From Chenopodium formosanum (taxonomy: Eukaryota > Streptophyta > Magnoliopsida > Caryophyllales > Amaranthaceae), in the NCBI GenBank assembly GCA_024500155.1, contig CM044877.1, forward strand, positions 26,107,501 through 26,171,500: a DNA stretch of 64,000 nt. The letters run 5' to 3'. Positions 11,395-23,962 of the stretch are shown here, in pieces (within the stretch, counting starts at the first letter, position 1; the number at the start of each line of letters is the position of its first letter). The notes under the pieces are model-generated. The model made no database searches, had not been told where the DNA came from, and saw only the letters and a list, made by a program, of their open reading frames with translations. Made by a program: the position numbers and the translations under genes.

Positions 11395-13134
11395 TCAAAC
11401 TCCATTAATGGTTGCATCTTCTTCTTGTTGGACTTGGACTAGTTTCTTTTCATCAATCATTTTCTGTACCAAATCCTTGAATTTGGAACAGTTTTCTATA
11501 GTGTGACCCCCTGATTGATGATACTGACAGTAATATCTATCTGTCCTTTTCAATGATTCGAATGGTCTCGGTTCGAGAGGTTTGATTTCGCCACTCTCGG
11601 AGAGCATTTCGAACATTTGCGCATATGGGATCCCGATTGGAGTGTAGATTCTTTTGCTCTTCTTGGGTCTCTTAGTGACTTGTAAGGGAAAATACTTTGC
11701 CTCATAAGTCGTTCTCACTGGTGTGGATTCTCTTTTAGGTTCATCTTTCGGAAGTGGAAGCTCATCATATTTCTTATGGAGTTCGTTCATAACTTTGAGA
11801 GCTTCACGTAGTAATTGCGATACCTCCCTCATAGACAGTGTGAGCAATTGTATATCATCTTTATTCGCCGGTGCTGGAAGGTTATCCCTGACATCGAAAA
11901 AGATCTCCTCTCTTTTTCAATGGCACTGATTTCTTTGACAGGTCTAATGAGAGAGGAGGGGTCAACCTCGTTTTCCTCATCGGAGATAGCCAGGGTATGA
12001 GCTAGAGGTGCATTGTCAATGCTTGGCTTCTTACTGGCAAGGGGCAACGACAGTTTGTTGTTGTCGATCAAGTCTTGGATAGCTTCCTTAAGCTTCCAAC
12101 AGTTTTCAGTAAGATGACCCCTACCTTGGTGGTACTTGCAGTGTGCATTGGGGTTCCAATTAGCTGACCTCTTCTCAACTGATGGGTCCCCAAATGGTCC
12201 AATAGGAGTTATAAGACCCTTTTCATTTAATCGATCAAACGCGGTGTCATAACTCATGCCAATAGGAGTGAATTTCCTTCTAAATGGTTTCTTCTGTCCT
12301 TGGTTGTTCATAGCAAGGACTTCTCCTAAATTAAAGGTGCTCACATTGTTTTGAGTGGGCGGTTTTGGAAGAAGAAGGATTGTCTTTCTTCTTTCCTTTC
12401 CAGCCACTGTTGGAGTTATTGTTGGCAGCTTTTAATTTAGCCATGTCATCTTCAATATTGATCCCATTGTCATAAACGGCCTTGAAAGTATGGAGATTAT
12501 TTTGATATTTGAGATGCTTGGAATATTTTTCTTGGAGATTTTTGATGAACAGTCTCACAGATTCTTTTTCACTTGGCACCTCAATCATCTTAGCTGAGGT
12601 TTCTCTCCACTTGTTAAAGAAAGAGGTGAATCCTTCATTCTTTTTTTGTTTGAGGATTTCAAGTTCCCTATGATCAGTCTCGACTTGAATGTTGCACTTG
12701 TACCTATCAATGAAAGTGTTTGCTATTGACTCCCAGGTAGAGGTTTTTTCCTTCTCGAGAGAAAAGAACCATTGTTGGCAAACGGTCTCGAGAGATAGTG
12801 AGAACAGAGAGGGGAAGACTTTCTTATCGATACCCTTAATACTCATTATGGTTTCGAATGCTCTTAAATGAAAGTATGGGTTGTCAGTTGCTCTGAATTC
12901 TGGGATGTCGTTGGCGTTGAACTTCTGCGGAAGAAGATCTTTGTCCACCGAGACCCCTTGTGATGTAAGCTCTTGAAACTTGTAGTCACTATAAAATTTG
13001 CTTAAACTCTCTTGCATGAGGTCCATTTGTTGTTTCTTCACAGGATCATCGATCTTAAGTGCGAGAAGCTTCAGTGTCTCAGTCACGGTAGCCAGTTGGT
13101 TCTTAAGATCATTGACTTCTTCTTGTGTTGCCAT
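11395..13134 (-). pseudogene. E1 gag
   Basis: The gag starts at ATG 13134 (M-A-T-Q-E-E-V-N-D-L-K). It has a retrotransposon-gag core (W-F-F-S-L and an F-x-D-R-Y-K-type segment) and two zinc knuckles of form C-x2-H-x4-H-x4-C, at about 12150-12110 (C-K-Y-H) and about 11530-11490 (C-Q-Y-H). Frameshifts lie near 12350-12400 and 11890. The product would form the particle and bind RNA. Confidence 0.8.
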
Positions 13135-14823
13135 TATAACCTTAGCTTTCCTCTTACGAGCTATGGGTTTGTCGAAAAGTTGGGCTTGTATGAAGAGATT
13201 GTCTTTGATTAACCGTCCTTCTTTTCTTGACCACGTGCTGTAAATAAACCATTTTGCGTTTTAATTACTCAACTCAAATCAACTTGACTTTACGGTTTAT
13301 TTTAAGGAAAAATGAAAAAAGAAAAAGGGTGCATATGTTTTGCAAAAATAATGTACATATTTTAGGGGACTAAGTTTAGTGTTTTTTTTTTTTTTTTTTT
13401 TTTATTGGAGGATTAATATCCGACTTACCCCCCTAAAAAAAATGACGGAAAAAACGCGCACACAAGACTTTCTTAATCATGGTCAAAGTATGTGTATTGG
13501 TGTGTGCGTTGAGTGTAAGTAACATGCTTGGACTCTTGTGTAAGACCATGGAACTTATTGCCTAAACTCGATCATTGATTCAATTAAATACTATTGACAT
13601 CAAAATTAACCGAATTAAACAGAAGACTGATTAATTAGACCCTAGGTGATGACTCGACCAATAATCCGAACTGTCGGCCAAACGACAGGACTGGCGTCAC
13701 ACCGTGGAGCTTGGCGCCAGGCGACAGAACTGTCGTCAGGCGCTACACTCCATAATGTGGCGCTACAGCTCAGACCTTGGCGCCAATATTGGAGCTTCGG
13801 TCTGGGACTGTTTTCGGTGTTATTAGTCAACTGGGGTATGCCTAAAGTCGTACTAGGTCAATTCCGATTAAAATATTAGACTTTATTGACTCAAATTAAT
13901 TAATTAATTAATTAGGCAAAGTTCTTTAAGTCATTAATTTATGTAGTCTCAACACAAGTCAACAAACGGTTAAGAGAAACATAGAATATATATGCACAAC
14001 AAATAATGCACAATTAGTCAAGTAGGGACAATATGATGCAATGCGTTTGCAACCTAACCATGGCTCTATTTCTCTAAAGTTCAAGATATGGTTTAGTCAA
14101 TAGAGGGTCCATGGTTAATTTTCCGAATGCACCGCGTGGAATCCTAACCGTGAAGGGTTGGCGCGAGTGGATGGGACACCGCGAGCTTTAGAAAAAACTC
14201 GCTTCCATGGTTTGGTGAATTCAACATCTCAGATGTACCCTTTGTTGCACGCAGCGTTCAATTGGGTAGATGGAGCATGAATATCCAGAGGGTTATGTCC
14301 ATATGTAGAACACATATGGGTTTTAGAAAAGTGAGAAAAAAAATTCAATCAGGAAGTAGGATCGAGCAAACAATACGAAAAACCGGTCGAAATTAGAACG
14401 CATATTTCTAGCTCGGTATTGGGGAAAATTGGCGCCAGCAAACAGAGACTGGCGCCAGCTTTTAACTGTAACGCCTGGCGCCAATACTGGCGTCTGGCGC
14501 TATGACTAAAATGCTGGCGCCAATGTTCTGGCCCCTGACGCTACTTCCCACATGCCTCAGCAGCTTTCTGTGCTCGATAAAATTTTCCAGTTTCGCGCGG
14601 TGTTATTTCAGTCCTAGTTGTGAAAGATATTTCTCAAATTTCCTACATGTAAAATCCTATGTTTTTAACTCATTACGGATTGTCTTTCCAATGAGATCTT
14701 TTTTATGCATATGACAATAATGTTAATCAAAATTACGCACATGAAATACTTAAAACTTTTCGAGTCTCATCCACTCATTCTAAATCATTGCCGAAACAAA
14801 TTCAGTAATTAAAATAGAAATCC
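13135..14823 (-). other. E1 leader (PBS to gag), noncoding
   Basis: The 1.7-kb leader holds two GGCGCC clusters (about 13685-13800 and 14430-14545), a 23-base T run at 13382-13403, a GGAGG/TATCCGACT/CCCCC motif at 13407-13433, and a perfect 7-bp hairpin CATATGT/ACATATG at 14300-14318. A short frame starting inside the hairpin stops after about 28 codons in this copy. No convincing gene is present. Confidence 0.55.
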
Positions 14824-14841
14824 TCCCCAGTGGAGTCGCCA
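14824..14841 (-). promoter_or_regulatory. Primer-binding site, tRNA-Arg(ACG)
   Basis: On the minus strand this reads TGGCGACTCCACTGGGGA. It is complementary to the 3' end of plant tRNA-Arg (ACG anticodon type, ending CCCCAGTGGAGTCG plus CCA). It lies 3 bases inside the LTR edge. Confidence 0.85.
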
Positions 14842-14844
14842 AAA

Positions 14845-16874
14845 GTAGGGAATAAATTCAAGCCTTAATCCCACTAGCTCGAACCCCACTGTGATCATAC
14901 ACTAAAGTACGGTGGCGTCCAAAAGGGAAGAAGATAGAGCAAAAGAGTCGCTAACAAGTTTTTTTTAGGAACTTGTAAACCGTTCACAAGGTGAAGGTTA
15001 CACCCCTTAACGATCCAAGAGATCGTCAACTCCATAAGGTCTAGAACCAAATAAGGGTTCGGGGATGATGGTACAAATCCAACCTAAAAGAGATTGAACC
15101 TGCCCTAATAATAGGCCTCTACTTTATTCTGATCGTATTCATGTGCGCTTTCCGACTAACATGCAATCAATAGGATTAACCCTAAACCTGTTTATCTATA
15201 TTGGTTGAATATAATGCACAAACAAATCTATTATTGGCGATCACTTGAAATTATAATCAAATTAACCCTAAACAAGATTATTAATTATCTTATTAACCGT
15301 GATTACAAGTATAAATTCCCTTTAAACATTCATAAAATGCGTGATCAAGAAATAAAGAATAAATATCAAGTAACATAATAAATAATCAATATCATGAATA
15401 ATAATTAATAATCATATCATAATAATAATAATAATCATAATAATAATAATCATAATCATCATAAATAAAATAATCATCATCAAAATAATAATAAATTATA
15501 ATAATTATAATCATAATCATGTTCATGTTAATATTAAAGCATAATAATAATAGCAAGATCCTAGGCATGATACTAACAAGATTAATAACAAACCCTAGCA
15601 TGTCACTAAGCAATAAAAATCAAATCTTTAACCCTAACATGATACCAACATGAATAAATATTAGGAAGAACATAGGAAGCATCGCAGGAATCATAATAAA
15701 CATATTTGATATTATAACCTTTTCCCTAAACATGATACTAGGAATCATAATAACAATTTAAACATGATTTCTACATCATAATATCAATAAAAACCATTAA
15801 AGCACTTACTTTGATGCCTCGTACCTCTTTCTAATAACAAAATACACACGTTAGTAACTTCAAGGAAAATAATAATCAAAACAATTAAATTAAATAATTG
15901 AAAGAGAGATTTGGGAAGAAATCCTTAGAAATTAAACCTTTCACGTCTAGGGCGAAGGCAACTTCGAATATGGCTAGGTGTTTCTAGATCTTGTGAATGC
16001 GGAATTTTGTATGAGAAAACAAAGTTTGGAAGAAAGAATGAAAGAGATGAATGAATTAAAGAATGCGAATGAAAACTTGTGAATGAGGAGAATTGGTGAA
16101 TGAAAACGGAGTTTTTAATACGATATTTATAGAGAAAATTAGCCAAAAAGATAAAATAAACAAAACAGAGTCTGACGCACAGAAAACAGAGCTGGCGCCA
16201 CCCTTGGCTAACTGGCGCCAGGCACCAACACTAGCGCCAGGCGCCAATGGCTAGCACAAGGCGCCAGGCCTGGTTCCAGGCGCCAAGGCCTGAGGTTAGG
16301 CGCCAAGCTTATTTCCAACGCGTTTTCGAAAATCGGATAAGTTTACCATACTGGAGGATAAAATCATATAATTTCCTCGAAAATGCTATTTGATTTTAAT
16401 TAAAACTCTGAAAAGTCAAAAGTCAATTTATCAATGCTAATTGAATTAGGAATGAAAAGAACCTTCTAGAAGATTCTAGAAGACTAAAACCATTCCTAAT
16501 TGCATTAGGAATGATAAATCACATTAGGCCCTCCCTAAGATCATTGGGCCGCATATAAGGCTCAAACCGGGCTCAGTTTAGTAAATTGCCCATAATTTCC
16601 TCAATATTCATCGGAATTGGGCTTATAATATATCGTTTGAAAGCTCTTGTCAAGCCCCATCCAGCTACACTACTATTGGACCCATATCATGGACCAACTA
16701 AACTGGATTGACTGTTTTCTTAAAATAAGTTTTCAAAAACAGAGAGAAGAGAAAAGAATTAAAACTATCCGCAACACTAGACTTTCCACACTTTCACTTC
16801 ATTCGATTATGATTCGACGCGAAAGTTACTCATCACTGGGTTTGGTTTTGGGGAGACACAAATGGGTATCTACA
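14845..16874 (-). repeat. E1 5' LTR
   Basis: This is a roughly 2.03-kb LTR. On the minus strand it starts TGTAGATACC (at 16874) and ends near TTCCCTAC; the outermost two bases at the PBS side are altered. It contains a GGCGCC cluster (about 16190-16310) upstream of a TATA box (16124-16133) and AT-rich TAA/ATC microsatellites (15380-15510). It aligns end to end with the LTRs at 24990, 47800 and 56704. Confidence 0.88.
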
Positions 16875-17788
16875 AAACTTAAGAAGAGTAATAGGCTATA
16901 CACTCCAATTGGGATCCCATATATACAAATGTTCGAAATGCTCTCCGAGAGTGGCGAGATCAAACCTCTCGAACCGAGACCATTCGAATCATTGAAAAGG
17001 ACAGATAGATATTACTGTCAGTATCATCAATCAGGGGGTCACACTATCGAAAACTGTTTTAAATTTAAGGATTTAATTCAGAAAATGATTGATGAAAAGA
17101 AACTAGTCCAAGTCCCACAAGAAGAGGATGCAAGTATTAATGGAGTTGGGACAGTGACGAAGAAGACGTCTACTTAAAAGACATGGTAGGACCTCCACCT
17201 TCGGTGTTATACGCCATGGATGACTTTTGGGTTGAAGAAGATTCATCGATAGACGTCCTCACAAGATCAGGGAGAATGCAACCTCCCGTTTCAACACAAC
17301 CCATGCCAACCACACAGCAAGTTCCCATACCTATCATTGAAGATAATGATATCGTCAAGCAGTTCAAGAAGACAATAGTTGAAATGAACGTATGGAAACT
17401 TTTGGCGACATCCCAAGAACATAGGTTGGCTGTAATGAATGCCTTGGACAAAATAGGGATAGATTCTGACACCACTCCTTAGGGGTTGGCTAACTTCCTC
17501 ACGAGTGATCTACCTAGTCCCATCAATTTGATCACCTTATCTGACAAGGATTTACCTCCAGAAGACGACAAACACTATAAGGCATTAAACCTCACAGTAG
17601 TTTGCAAGAGAATGAATGTCCCTATGACTCTTGTAGACAATGGATCAGCCATCAACGTCTGTCCACTTAGAACTGTGAGGATGCTAGGTATAAGGGATAA
17701 AGATTTAACCCCGTCAACACAAGGAATAAGGGCCTACGACAACACTCATCGTCAAGCTCTAGGTAAAATTACCATGAATGTAACCTAA
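16875..17788 (+). pseudogene. E2 gag C-terminus and protease N-terminal part
   Basis: The sequence continues the gag reading frame from K-K-S-N-R right after the E1 LTR. It includes the second zinc knuckle (C-Q-Y-H-Q-S-G-G-H-T-I-E-N-C) and reaches the protease site V-D-N-G-S-A-I-N-V. A frameshift near 17150-17180 and TAG at about 17480 break it. It ends at the deletion junction after N-V-T, losing the L-L-G-R-P block. Confidence 0.8.
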
Positions 17789-17956
17789 GATAATGAGCAT
17801 TGCTTAACCTAAGATAATGTCCCTATGGCTCTTTGATGTAATGATCTCAGAGTACAATAATATATCTTCTTCTCCTTACTTCTTGTGTTCTTCTCTAACC
17901 TAAGATAATGAGCATTGCTTAACTAACAATGAAAAAGACAAAGAACTTATTAAACA
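17789..17956 (+). other. E2 deletion scar with duplicated filler DNA
   Basis: Relative to E4, about 1 kb between protease and the pre-RT linker is missing. The junction contains the phrase CCTAAGATAATG three times, two of them followed by AGCATTGCTTAA copied from the flank. This is the pattern of templated filler at a repaired double-strand break. Confidence 0.6.
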
Positions 17957-19466
17957 ATGGAAACACTCAAAAAGAAAACACCGGTAATTGAAGAAACTAA
18001 GACGGTTGATATCTCAAATGATTTAACCAATAAAAGAGAAGTTAAAATCGGACTAACACTTAATGAACAAGAAAGAACCGATTTAATTAAATTACTTACA
18101 GAATTTATCGATGTATTTGCTTGGCCATACGAAGATATGCAAGGCATTAATAGAGAAATAACTTAACACACTATACCACTAATTCCGGGAATGAAACCTG
18201 TAAAACAAAAGTTGCGTCGAATGAAACCCGACGTAGCACTTAAAATAAAAGAAGACGTCTAAAAACAAATAATTGCAGGTTTTATCAAGGTATCTAAATA
18301 CCCCGAATGGGTCGCCAATGTCGTCCCAGTTCCGAAAAAAGATGGAAGGGTAAGAATGTGTGTCGACTATCGAGATCTAAATAAGGCAATTCCAAAGGAC
18401 GACTTCCCTTTACCACACATCGATATTCTGGTGGATAATACGACAAATCACACACTTCTCTTGTTCATGGATGGATACGTAGGTTATAATCAGATTCTCA
18501 TGGCAGAAGAAGATATGGAGAAAACAATCTTTATAACACCATGGGGCACTTACTGCTACACGGTTATGCCATTTGGGTTGAAAAACGCGGGTGCCACTTA
18601 CCAACGTGCAACGACTGCCTTAATCCATGACATGATGCATAAAGAAGTCGAAGTATATGTCGACGACATGATTGTAAAATCAAAAGACCGCCCAGGCCAT
18701 CAAGTAGCCTTAAGAAAATTTTTCGAAAGGCTAAGAAAATACAATATAAGGTTGAACCCATCTAAGTGTGCTTTCAGAGTCACCACAGGCAAGATTTTGG
18801 GTTATGTCATAAGCTCTAGAGGAATAGAGATAGACCCAACAAAAATCAAAGCAATCATGTCAATGCCACCGCCCAAAACCGAGAAATAGATTCGAGGATT
18901 TATTGGTCGGTTGCAATACATAAGTAGGTTCATATCAAAATTGACGACGATATGTGAACCAATCTTCAAGAAGCTTAAGAAGAATGTACCAGTAATATGG
19001 GATGGCGAGTGTCAAAAAGCCTTTGAAAAGATCAAACCCTATTTCGCAAATCCTCCCGTATTAGCACCAGCACTTCCCGAAATACCTCTTAGGTTGTATT
19101 TAACACTCACCAAAGAGACAATGGGAGCTATGCTAGCACAAGAAGTAGAAGGCAAAGAAAACGCAATCTACTATCTAAGCAAGAAGATGCTCGAATATGA
19201 AGCACGTTATACACCACTTGAGAAATTGTGCCTCGCCTTGGTGTGGGCCACAACCAAGCTAAGACATTACATGCTAGTGCATACCGTCTTTAGAGTCTCC
19301 CGATCATATCCACTCATGTATCTATTCGAGAAATCTACACTCAATGGACGCATATCGAGATGGATAGTCAATTTAGCCCAGTTTGATGTAAGGCTTATGC
19401 CGCAAAAAGCTATCAAAGGATATGTGGTGTCAGACTTTCTAGCGGACTTTCCAATAGAAGACTCGA
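17957..19466 (+). pseudogene. E2 reverse transcriptase and RNase H
   Basis: RT motifs are complete: M-C-V-D-Y-R-D-L-N-K, M-P-F-G-L-K-N-A-G and Y-V-D-D-M-I-V-K-S-K. The RT-linked RNase H ends in the D-F-L-A-D-F-P block. It is interrupted by in-frame stops near 18165, 18260 (CAA to TAA) and 18888 (CAG to TAG). There is no frameshift in the palm. Confidence 0.84.
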
Positions 19467-21269
19467 CGCCAATACTAGACAACAAATTTCCAGACGAAGA
19501 CTTAATGGTCATTGAAGATGATACTTGGACCTTATACTTCGACGGAGCTTCAAACCAAAAGGGATGTGGCGTTGGAGTATTACTAGTATCACCTAAAGAA
19601 GAGCATGTCCCAATCTCCATAAAGCTTGATTTCGACGTTACCAACAACGCTGCTGAATACGAGGCATGCGTGGTAGGCCTTGAAACAGCTTTGGCATTGG
19701 GAGTAAAAAAGTTACGAATATTCGGAGACTCTTCATTAATCATCAATCAAATATCCAAAAGGTGGAAAGTAAGGAGTGAAAGTCTATCCCCTTACCAAAC
19801 CTATCTGGAAACTCTTACTAATCAGTTAGAGAAGGTAGAATACACATATCTACCTAGAGAAGAAAATCAATTTGCTGATGCCTTAGCAAGACTAGCCTCG
19901 ATGGTTAGGATTCCCACGAAAATCGAGCAAATGCCTCTAACTATAGAAAAAGGCACAAACCAGCATACATCCAGGCTATAGAAGATGATGAAGTAGTCCA
20001 ACACGAAGAAGAAGAAGAAGTACCGTGGTACACGAATATACCCAATTATGTCACCAAAGGAGAATACCCTCCCCATGCTGACAAAAGAGAAAAACGAGCT
20101 TTAAGACTCTTGGCTTCCCAATATGTGCTCATAGACAACGAGCTACACAAAAGGGTACCTAAGGGTCGAGCTCTCTTATGTGTAGGAAAAAAGGACGCAC
20201 AAAGAGCAATGAGGATAGTCCACGAAGGAATATGTGGCACTCACATAAATGGCAAATGTTAGTCCAAAAGATAATGCGAGAAGGATATTATTGGACTACA
20301 ATGAATAGGGATTGTCATCAATACGTAAAAAGATGCCCTAAGTGCCAAATCTATGCCAATTTACAACATGTTCCTCCATCCTTGCTCTACACCTACACGT
20401 CGCCATGACCATTCTCTACATGGGGGATTGACATCATCGGCAAAATCACTCCCCCAAGAACAGGAGGCTACGAATATATCCTAGTAGCAATTGATTACTT
20501 CACAAAGTGGGTCGAAGCACAATCATACGCTAAACTCACTGCAAAACATGTAGCACTCTTTATCGAGAGAAATATCATTTGTCGATACGGAGTCCCGCAT
20601 GAAATGATAAGTGACAATGGAACTCACTTTCAAGCCGAATATGAAGAATTGTTACAAAAATATGGCATTCAACATCATCATTCTTCCCCTTATAGGCCTC
20701 AAGCAAATGGAGCAGTCGAGGCAGCTAATAAGAATCTAAAGACTATCATTGAGAAAATAACGAAAAATTATAAGGATTGGCCTGGCAAACTTCACTTCGC
20801 ATTGTGGGGTTATCGCACGTTAATTCGCACATCAACAGGAAATACGCCATTTTCTTTGGTTTATGGAATGGATGCCGTACAACCTGTCGAACTAGAGATT
20901 CCACCTCTACGCATCACGTTAGAGAGAAAACTCGATGAAGTTGAATGGACTAGGGTAAGATATGAAGATTTAATTCTACTCGATGAAAAACGACTAGAAG
21001 CTCTACATCACACTCGGTGTTATCAAACTCGTATGGCTAGGCATTTTAATAAGAAGGTCAAGACAAGAAACATCAAAGTAGGAGACTTGGTGTTAAAAGC
21101 ATTAAGGAAAAATGTTTTAGATCCAAGGGGAAAATTTAGACCTAATTGGTCTGGACCCTACATTGTCAAAACAATCTTGTCAAGAGGTGCATCAAAATTA
21201 ACTGATATGGATGGAAATGAGTTCTCGAACATGACAAATCTTGACCAACTTAAGAAATACTACCCATAA
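19467..21269 (+). pseudogene. E2 aRNH and integrase
   Basis: The archaeal-type RNase H keeps L-Y-F-D-G, E-Y-E, F-G-D-S and F-A-D-A. Single-base losses near 19960 and 20263 shift frame in the linker and before the zinc finger. The C-P-K-C half of the HHCC finger is present. After a TGA at about 20407 (from Trp), the DDE core (W-G-I-D, S-D-N-G-T-H-F, V-E-A-A-N) and the C-terminal domain are open to the stop at 21269. Confidence 0.83.
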
Positions 21270-21795
21270 TTAGTTGAGTAGGATACTCAAGAGAGCTACG
21301 TTTGGCCTGATTCCTTAAGAAAGGATAGTAGGCAACCCTTTACGGGTGCGACCACTTTATCTTTTTAAAATCTCGCATCCCGAAATTAATTAAAAATTCG
21401 ACAGAAGATCGACGGAACATCGGCGTCAGAGAAAAAACTCTGGCGCCGGCCGATGACCATCAGCGCCAGACGATGGTGTCCGTCGCCTGACGCCAGACTG
21501 CCGCAACCGGCGCTGGTCTAAGATCGGTGGCGCCAATTTACAGTTAACATTCTGGGAATATTTCGGTGTTTTTCGGAAAATTTTCGACTTCCGTACTCGA
21601 AAAAATTTCTGGAAAATTAATTTTTCGGTTTTCATTGCTTTAATAAAATAAATTTTAAGTAAATAAATTAATTAAAAGCTGGAATTTCATTAGTAAAATA
21701 AATTAGATTATTGATAGAATTTAATTAAAGATTAAATAAATTAACTTTAAATAAAAAATAAACTAAGTCTAATAATTGGAAATTAAGCAATGCTC
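21270..21795. other. E2 gap between pol and aORF1
   Basis: This matches the gaps of the other elements: a GGCGCC/GGCGCT cluster at about 21435-21540, and a hexamer-rich stretch (GGAAAATTTTCGAC) followed by an AT-rich part. The pol and aORF1 transcripts would converge here. No gene is seen. Confidence 0.5.
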
Positions 21796-23313
21796 TTAAT
21801 CTTCTTTCTCTTTCTTAGCCCTTTTCCAATTTTTGTCTGCTTCTTCCTCCTCATCCATAACCTTAGCTAGTAGGCACCCTTTAGAGGATCTACATTCAAT
21901 CTTGGAGTAAATAGTTTCCCCCTTAGCTAGGACTCCATGCTTCTTTTCTACCCAAGCTTTCTTTTCTATGGTGTCAGCTTTCCTTTTTCCCTTATCTTTC
22001 GTAGTACTCTTCTTCCTAGGCGTTGTAGGTGTTTTGAACTCATTTCTTTCACCTAAGCGTTCCTTAACAGGAATCACTTTGTCACCTAGATGACTGTTCA
22101 CATCAGTTTTGCTCTGATTTTTCTTCACGTCCTTTGAAGATTTCTTCAGAAGCCATTTTTTCACATCATTGGGCAAGGAAGGAGGAACTTTTTGGGTAAT
22201 TACCTCCCATAAAGGTCTAGCGCTCCAATAAGCATCAAACTTATCTACTTCCTGGGAGATAGGGAACTCGTAGGGACGACGAAGATCTCCGGAAGGAATA
22301 GTCTGAAGTAGGCCGTATTGTGTTTTTACCCTGCAGGGATAATAAAAGGTCATACGGGACAAGCTTGGAAGACGACAGAATGGTTGCTTGTTGACACCAA
22401 CCATCTTTTCTATTTTCCACCAAGGGATGACCCACTTGATGTCAAAATTGCAAGATTCGAAGACCTTCTTCCATTCGTGGCGTCCCATCTTAGAGAAGTG
22501 TTTCTTCCTCCCCACGAAGCAATTTTGAGTGTACTTCTCAATGTTGTCTGGATGTCTAATTAACTCCAGTCTTTCCATTAGCCACATCTGTAAAAAATTG
22601 CAATGCAAATAAATTATTATTACTATACAAAAATATATTTTTGATTTCTGTAATTAAAAATATTATTTTTCTACCTGTAATAAAATTGGAGAGCCCCGAA
22701 AAGATGCTTTTAGATTCCTCTTCAATTCATCAAGACTAATCATAGTCTCTCCAACTATTAAAGGCATTGGATTTCTCCCTGATTCAATTTGTTTTAATAC
22801 AGTGGATAAGATTGATTGACCCTCATTATTTTTATCACTAGTAAGAAAAAATTGACTAAGCATGCAAATTAGGAAAGCCTTTCTTCTATAAACATGGAAA
22901 GATTCAGAATAAGGTCTATCAAAATAATGGCGAGCAAATTCTTTCAAATTATCTATGTTACCATTTACTATTTTTGATAGATCTCTGTCTTTTAAATTGA
23001 AGAAGCGTTCAAAATTCTTATAATAATATGCATCTATTATAGGGATTACTACAAGATCTATTGCAGGGAAACCTAAAATAGCACCAAATTCTTCCTGCAA
23101 AGGGCTAATTTCATTATACCCTATTCTAAAGCAATGAGTATCTACATCCCAATATTCTAGAGCGGTATGAATTAAATTTGAATCAAGATCTACCCCTTTG
23201 ATACCATAAATACCCCCCAAGTGAAACACATCTAATTCTTTTCTTTCTTTGGCATTAAGAGACCAACACCATTCATGGGTGTAGTTGGTGAAACTCTTGG
23301 TGACTAGAGACAT
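21796..23313 (-). CDS. aORF1 of E2: intact two-exon DUF7745-like protein, about 476 aa
   Basis: This is the only undamaged gene in the window. Exon 1 (23313-22675, 213 codons) ends CAG|GTAGAA. The intron (22674-22588, 87 bp) ends TTTACAG. Exon 2 (22587-21796) adds 263 codons and a stop, in phase. Unspliced, the reading ends four codons past the donor. Exon 1 has E-Y-W-D-V-D-T-H-C-F-R-I-G-Y-N-E and N-P-M-P-L-I-V-G-E-T, and exon 2 has M-W-L-M-E-R-L and V-I-P-W-W-K. The tail after about residue 370 is Lys-rich (R-K-K-S-T-T-K-D-K-G-K-R-K), like a nuclear signal. It is antisense to gag-pol with its own TATA-like box. I place it in the DUF7745/PMD-like group by these blocks. Its biochemical role is unknown. 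Confidence 0.72.
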
Positions 23314-23385
23314 GATGTTATTTTTCTAAAAGCTAAGAAATATCTTATTTGCTGAAACTATGAAAAGAATCGGCTGGGCAGGGGG

Positions 23386-23555
23386 CTATTTATGCATAAA
23401 ATCGGAGCAGTTTTAATTTGGGAAGGATTCGGGGTCAGCGCTCTTTAGGGCCAAACGCCAACTCTTGGCGCCTGACGCCGGAGCCTGACGCCAAACGCTA
23501 AGTGTAGCGCCTGGCGCTACACCAAAACCCGTGGCGCCAGCTGGCGCTAATATAC
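23386..23555 (-). promoter_or_regulatory. aORF1 promoter module of E2
   Basis: On the minus strand, a GGCGCC/GACGCC cluster (about 23550-23436) is followed by a weakened TATA-like GCATAAATAG (23386-23395). The aORF1 ATG lies about 73 bp further on. The TATA is less perfect than in E1, E3 and E4. Confidence 0.5.
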
Positions 23556-23881
23556 CTCATCTTACGCGCTTTCTGCAAAACCGTGTTTTCGACTTAATTC
23601 GAGTCTGCTAATGACTTTACGGTTTCCTTATTTTTTTTTCTAAATATGCATTTATTCCTCTCTTTTAATTAATATAGCTATTATATTAATTATATTATTT
23701 TTTTGGATTTTATTTAGACTAATTTCCAAGTTTTTATAAATCCAATATTTTATTTGACTTTTCCTTTTTTCATTTTTTTTCTTTTTGGGGGAGAAAGTCG
23801 GATACCCTCCATCAAAATAAAAATGACGGAATTTTTGCGCAAAATTATTTGTCACATTTCCTTGCACACATAAGCATGCAC

Positions 23882-23962
<81 letters not shown>

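Larger units (their letters stand above)
1..16874 (-). mobile_element. E1: Tat-lineage Ty3/gypsy LTR retrotransposon, 3' end off window
   Basis: The minus strand carries, in order from the right, LTR, PBS, leader, gag, protease, RT, RNase H, a second RNase H and integrase. A gap and two plus-strand (antisense) genes follow. The dual RNase H and the long 3' region with antisense genes are characteristic of the Tat lineage. The 3' LTR is not in the window. The 5' LTR ends at 16874 directly against the gag codons of E2, so E1 was inserted into E2. All gag-pol sections carry stops or frameshifts, so this copy cannot act autonomously. Confidence 0.88.

Noticed and set aside
13685..13800. GGCGCC clusters considered as a CRISPR-like or minisatellite array
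   Set aside because: There are no regular spacers or repeat units; the palindromes are irregularly spaced and the DNA is plant nuclear.
13642..13830. A 62-codon frame in the leader conserved in E1, E3 (45199-45387) and E4 (50760-50969), rich in W-R-Q across the GGCGCC cluster
   Set aside because: In E1 and E3 it has no ATG (it would start at TTG), and the W-R-Q pattern is just TGGCGCCAG read as codons.
14824..14841. Sequence matching a tRNA 3' end
   Set aside because: Only 18 bases complementary to tRNA-Arg at an LTR edge; it is a primer-binding site, not a tRNA gene.
15392..15613. Tyr/Asp-rich frame in the E1 LTR
   Set aside because: It arises from AT-rich ATA/ATC microsatellite sequence inside the LTR.
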